Positions 62,120-64,000 of a stretch of DNA of 64,000 bases are shown piece by piece. Source of the stretch: Tumebacillus permanentifrigoris (GTDB lineage Bacteria; Bacillota; Bacilli; Tumebacillales; Tumebacillaceae); the NCBI RefSeq assembly GCF_003148565.1, contig NZ_QGGL01000001.1, positions 179,695 through 243,694 on the forward strand. Direction: 5' to 3'. Under the pieces are notes generated by a model, which saw only the letters and a list, made by a program, of their open reading frames with translations, made no database searches and had not been told where the DNA came from. Every line of letters begins with the position of its first letter. Positions within the stretch are counted from its first letter, which is position 1. Made by a program: the position numbers and the translations under genes.

Positions 62120-63655
62120 ATGAACAAAAAGCTCATCGTAACTTTCGTCATGTCTTCCTTAGTAGCAACTGCATTTGCAGGTTTCGCTGGCGCAGCTCCG
62201 TTGGACAAGCAAGCGATCAAGGATGAAAAGGGCAAAGTCCACAACGTCCAAGGCAAACTCGGCAAAGTGGCAGGCGCAACGGCAGAAGAGCGCGCCCTGA
62301 ATGGTCTCGACCTCGTCGGTCAAGACTTCGGTTTCGCAAAAGCCAAAGGCAATTTCAAAGTAAAGGCCTCCCATAACGATGAGAACGGTCTGGCACACAC
62401 CAAGCTCGACCAAGTCATCAACGGCATCAAAGTTCTCGACCATCAAATGATCGTACACGAACTCAAAGGCGACGTTCAAGGCGTCACCGGCGACTTCGCA
62501 GCGCTGACCCCGAACGCGACATCCGCTGCCTTGACCGGACTGCAAGCTGCAGACAAAGCAGTGGCTTCCACCGGCTTCACCGGTCAACTTTCCCGTCCGG
62601 CAACCTCCGAACTGACCTACGTTGCGCAAGGCAACCAAGCAGTTCTGGCCTACAAAGTAAACGTTGCTTACAACGCTGCAGCGGAACCGGCGAACTGGCA
62701 GATCCTCGTCGATGCAGTCAACGGCACCGTGATCTCCTCGATCAACACCATCGACCACGTAGCGGGTACCGGTACGGGCGTATTGGGTGACACCAAAACC
62801 ATCCAGACCACGCTGAAGTCGGGCTCTTACTATTTGGAAGACCACTCCAAGTCGATGACGGGCGACATCGAAACCTACGACATGAAAAACGGCACCACCA
62901 GTGGGTACTACTACACCGATGCAGACAACAAGTGGACAGCTACCACGCATCGTGCAGGCGTTGACGCGCACTACTATGCAGGGATCGTATTTGACTACTA
63001 CAAAGGTCTGGGACGCAACTCCTATGACAACGCGGGTTCTTCCATCTACTCCTACACCCACTACTCCACCAACTACAACAACGCGTACTGGGATGGTGCT
63101 GAGATGGTCTACGGCGATGGCGACGGCGTACAATTCCGTTCGCTGTCCGGAGCGAAGGACGTCGTGGCACACGAATTGACCCACGCCGTCACCGAAACCA
63201 CTTCGGCGCTCGTGTACTCCAACCAATCCGGCGCGCTGAACGAGTCCTGGTCGGATGCTCAAGCATCTGTCGTTGATGGCGACGACTGGAACATCGGTGA
63301 GGACGTCTACACGCCGGGCACCGCTGGCGATGCTCTGCGCTCCATGTCCAACCCGGCTCTGTACGGCCAACCGGCTACGATGTCCGCCTATGTGAACACG
63401 ACTTCCGACAACGGCGGCGTACACACCAACTCTGGCATCCCGAACAAAGCCTTCTACAACTTCGCAACCGCAATCGGTTCCCGCACCATCGCGGGTAAGG
63501 TCTGGTATGTGGCTTCCCGCGACTACATGACCTCTTCCACCAACTTCTCCGGCGCACGCGCTGCGACCCTGTCTGCAGTCGGCGCACTCTATGGCACCAC
63601 CTCCACCTACTACACCTCGCTGAAAACCGCGTGGAGCAACGTCGGCGTCAACTAA
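62120..63655 (+). CDS. Secreted M4-family (thermolysin-type) metalloprotease
   Basis: Extracellular neutral protease of 511 residues. The signal peptide MNKKLIVTFVMSSLVATAFA is followed by an FTP-type propeptide (LDQVINGIKVLDHQMIVH and so on to about residue 215) and the mature M4 domain. Zinc ligands are H351 and H355 in HELTHAVTE and E375 in GALNESWSD, giving the exact HEXXH-19-E spacing; DNGGVHTNSGIPN holds the transition-state histidine. Mature Tyr-rich stretches (SYYLEDHSK, AHYYAGIVFDYYKGL) are typical. GGGAGG precedes the ATG by 11 bases. It ends in a terminator, then a paralogue follows. Confidence 0.95.
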   Translation: MNKKLIVTFVMSSLVATAFAGFAGAAPLDKQAIKDEKGKVHNVQGKLGKVAGATAEERALNGLDLVGQDFGFAKAKGNFKVKASHNDENGLAHTKLDQVINGIKVLDHQMIVHELKGDVQGVTGDFAALTPNATSAALTGLQAADKAVASTGFTGQLSRPATSELTYVAQGNQAVLAYKVNVAYNAAAEPANWQILVDAVNGTVISSINTIDHVAGTGTGVLGDTKTIQTTLKSGSYYLEDHSKSMTGDIETYDMKNGTTSGYYYTDADNKWTATTHRAGVDAHYYAGIVFDYYKGLGRNSYDNAGSSIYSYTHYSTNYNNAYWDGAEMVYGDGDGVQFRSLSGAKDVVAHELTHAVTETTSALVYSNQSGALNESWSDAQASVVDGDDWNIGEDVYTPGTAGDALRSMSNPALYGQPATMSAYVNTTSDNGGVHTNSGIPNKAFYNFATAIGSRTIAGKVWYVASRDYMTSSTNFSGARAATLSAVGALYGTTSTYYTSLKTAWSNVGVN

Positions 63656-63660
63656 ACCAG

Positions 63661-63693
63661 AAAAACCTCATGGCTTCGGTCATGGGGTTTTTT
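63661..63693 (+). terminator. Terminator after the first M4 protease gene
   Basis: AAAAACCTCATG and CATGGGGTTTTTT pair (one wobble) around a short loop, six bases after the stop codon. Confidence 0.88.
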
Positions 63694-63765
63694 ATCATTT
63701 TCTTTTAATTATCCAAAATAATAAATGAATTTATGGGCGATTAAAACTCTTTTGGAAAAAAAGAG

Positions 63766-63795
63766 TTGACGGACGATTCTGTTTTGTCGTAGTAT
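63766..63795 (+). promoter_or_regulatory. Promoter of the second M4 protease gene
   Basis: TTGACG at 63766-63771, an 18-base spacer and TAGTAT at 63790-63795, 55 bases before the ATG. It parallels the promoter of the first copy. Confidence 0.65.
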
Positions 63796-63850
63796 TTAGA
63801 CAAGGGCTTTTAATTAAGCTCAAACACTAGATAAAACGGAGGTCACACAG

Positions 63851-64000
63851 ATGAACAAAAAACTTATCACCACGTTGGTTATGTCTTCTCTCGTTGCATC
63901 CGCATTCGCAGTATCCGCAGGCGCAGCAGCAACTGACAAGGTTGCTCTCAAGGACGAAACCGGCAAAGTCCACACCGTCCAAGGTAAACTCGGCAAAGTT
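63851..64000 (+). CDS. Second M4-family protease, N-terminal part (cut by window end)
   Basis: Fifty codons are visible. The signal peptide MNKKLITTLVMSSLVASAFA and the following LKDETGKVHTVQGKLGKV are almost the same as in the preceding gene (LIVTFVMSSLVATAFA, IKDEKGKVHNVQGKLGKV), so this is a tandem duplicate. The rest of the propeptide and the catalytic domain lie outside the window, so activity cannot be judged. Confidence 0.85.
   Translation, partial: MNKKLITTLVMSSLVASAFAVSAGAAATDKVALKDETGKVHTVQGKLGKV

Overview
The window looks like the chromosome of an endospore-forming Bacillota bacterium, with coding sequence GC roughly in the high fifties by eye. Sporulation genes (spo0F, spoIIE, cmpA, a minor alpha/beta SASP), strong AGGAGG-type ribosome sites and two Bacillus-like gene neighbourhoods support this: spo0F..fbaA-tal..glpX-rho at 0-9 kb and spoIIE-yabS-yabT..tilS-hpt-ftsH at 25-35 kb. 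A member of the Alicyclobacillaceae/Tumebacillus type is my guess; the genus cannot be fixed from this sequence. Nearly all genes lie on the minus strand. I found no tRNA, rRNA, CRISPR array, transposase or prophage.

Layout. 0-9.3 kb: rho (partial), glpX, a membrane-anchored M1-type peptidase, dapL, dapH, an unknown membrane protein, tal, fbaA, the lysine-degradation pair kce-kal, and spo0F behind a sigma-H-type promoter. 9.3-17.4 kb: an oligosaccharide module (GH13 glucosidase, ABC importer, glycogen-debranching-type protein) with its LacI regulator and matching operators. 17.5-25.5 kb: a short coiled-coil protein, def, coaX, nadC, nadB, nadA, fhs and an HD-GYP protein. 25.7-36.7 kb: ftsH, hpt, tilS, a split ThrE/YjjP-YjjB exporter, yabT, yabS, spoIIE, a dCMP deaminase, the tiny cmpA gene and a DUF4870 protein. 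36.8-46.2 kb: an arylamine N-acetyltransferase, then a short-chain acyl-CoA oxidation operon (thlA-hbd-crt-acd-acd-meaB) and fadF, both with FadR-type operators. 46.4-51.6 kb: an accessory stretch with an RloA/RloB defence-like pair, a secreted protein, a DUF2515 protein and three related small membrane proteins, the first fused to a copied DUF2515 N-terminus. 51.9-61 kb: the lysine aminomutase cluster kdd-kamA-kamB-kamC-kamD-kamE with its own sigma-54 activator. 61-64 kb: a GNAT acetyltransferase, a SASP-like protein and two tandem thermolysin-family (M4) proteases, the second cut by the window end.

How the genes work together. Three separated loci form an almost complete lysine-to-acetyl-CoA route. 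KamA and KamDE (maintained by KamBC) rearrange lysine to 3,5-diaminohexanoate, Kdd oxidises it, Kce condenses it with acetyl-CoA to 3-aminobutyryl-CoA and acetoacetate, and Kal releases ammonia to give crotonyl-CoA. Crt, Hbd and ThlA then yield acetyl-CoA; only acetoacetate activation is not seen. The first part has a textbook -24/-12 promoter plus a dedicated PAS/AAA+ activator, while the last part carries FadR boxes and a catabolite-repression-like site.

The best candidates for new biology are the RloAB pair preceded by a six-codon reading frame inside a perfect inverted repeat, the array of small three-helix membrane proteins including a chimeric gene, and the hairpin that covers the cmpA ribosome site.
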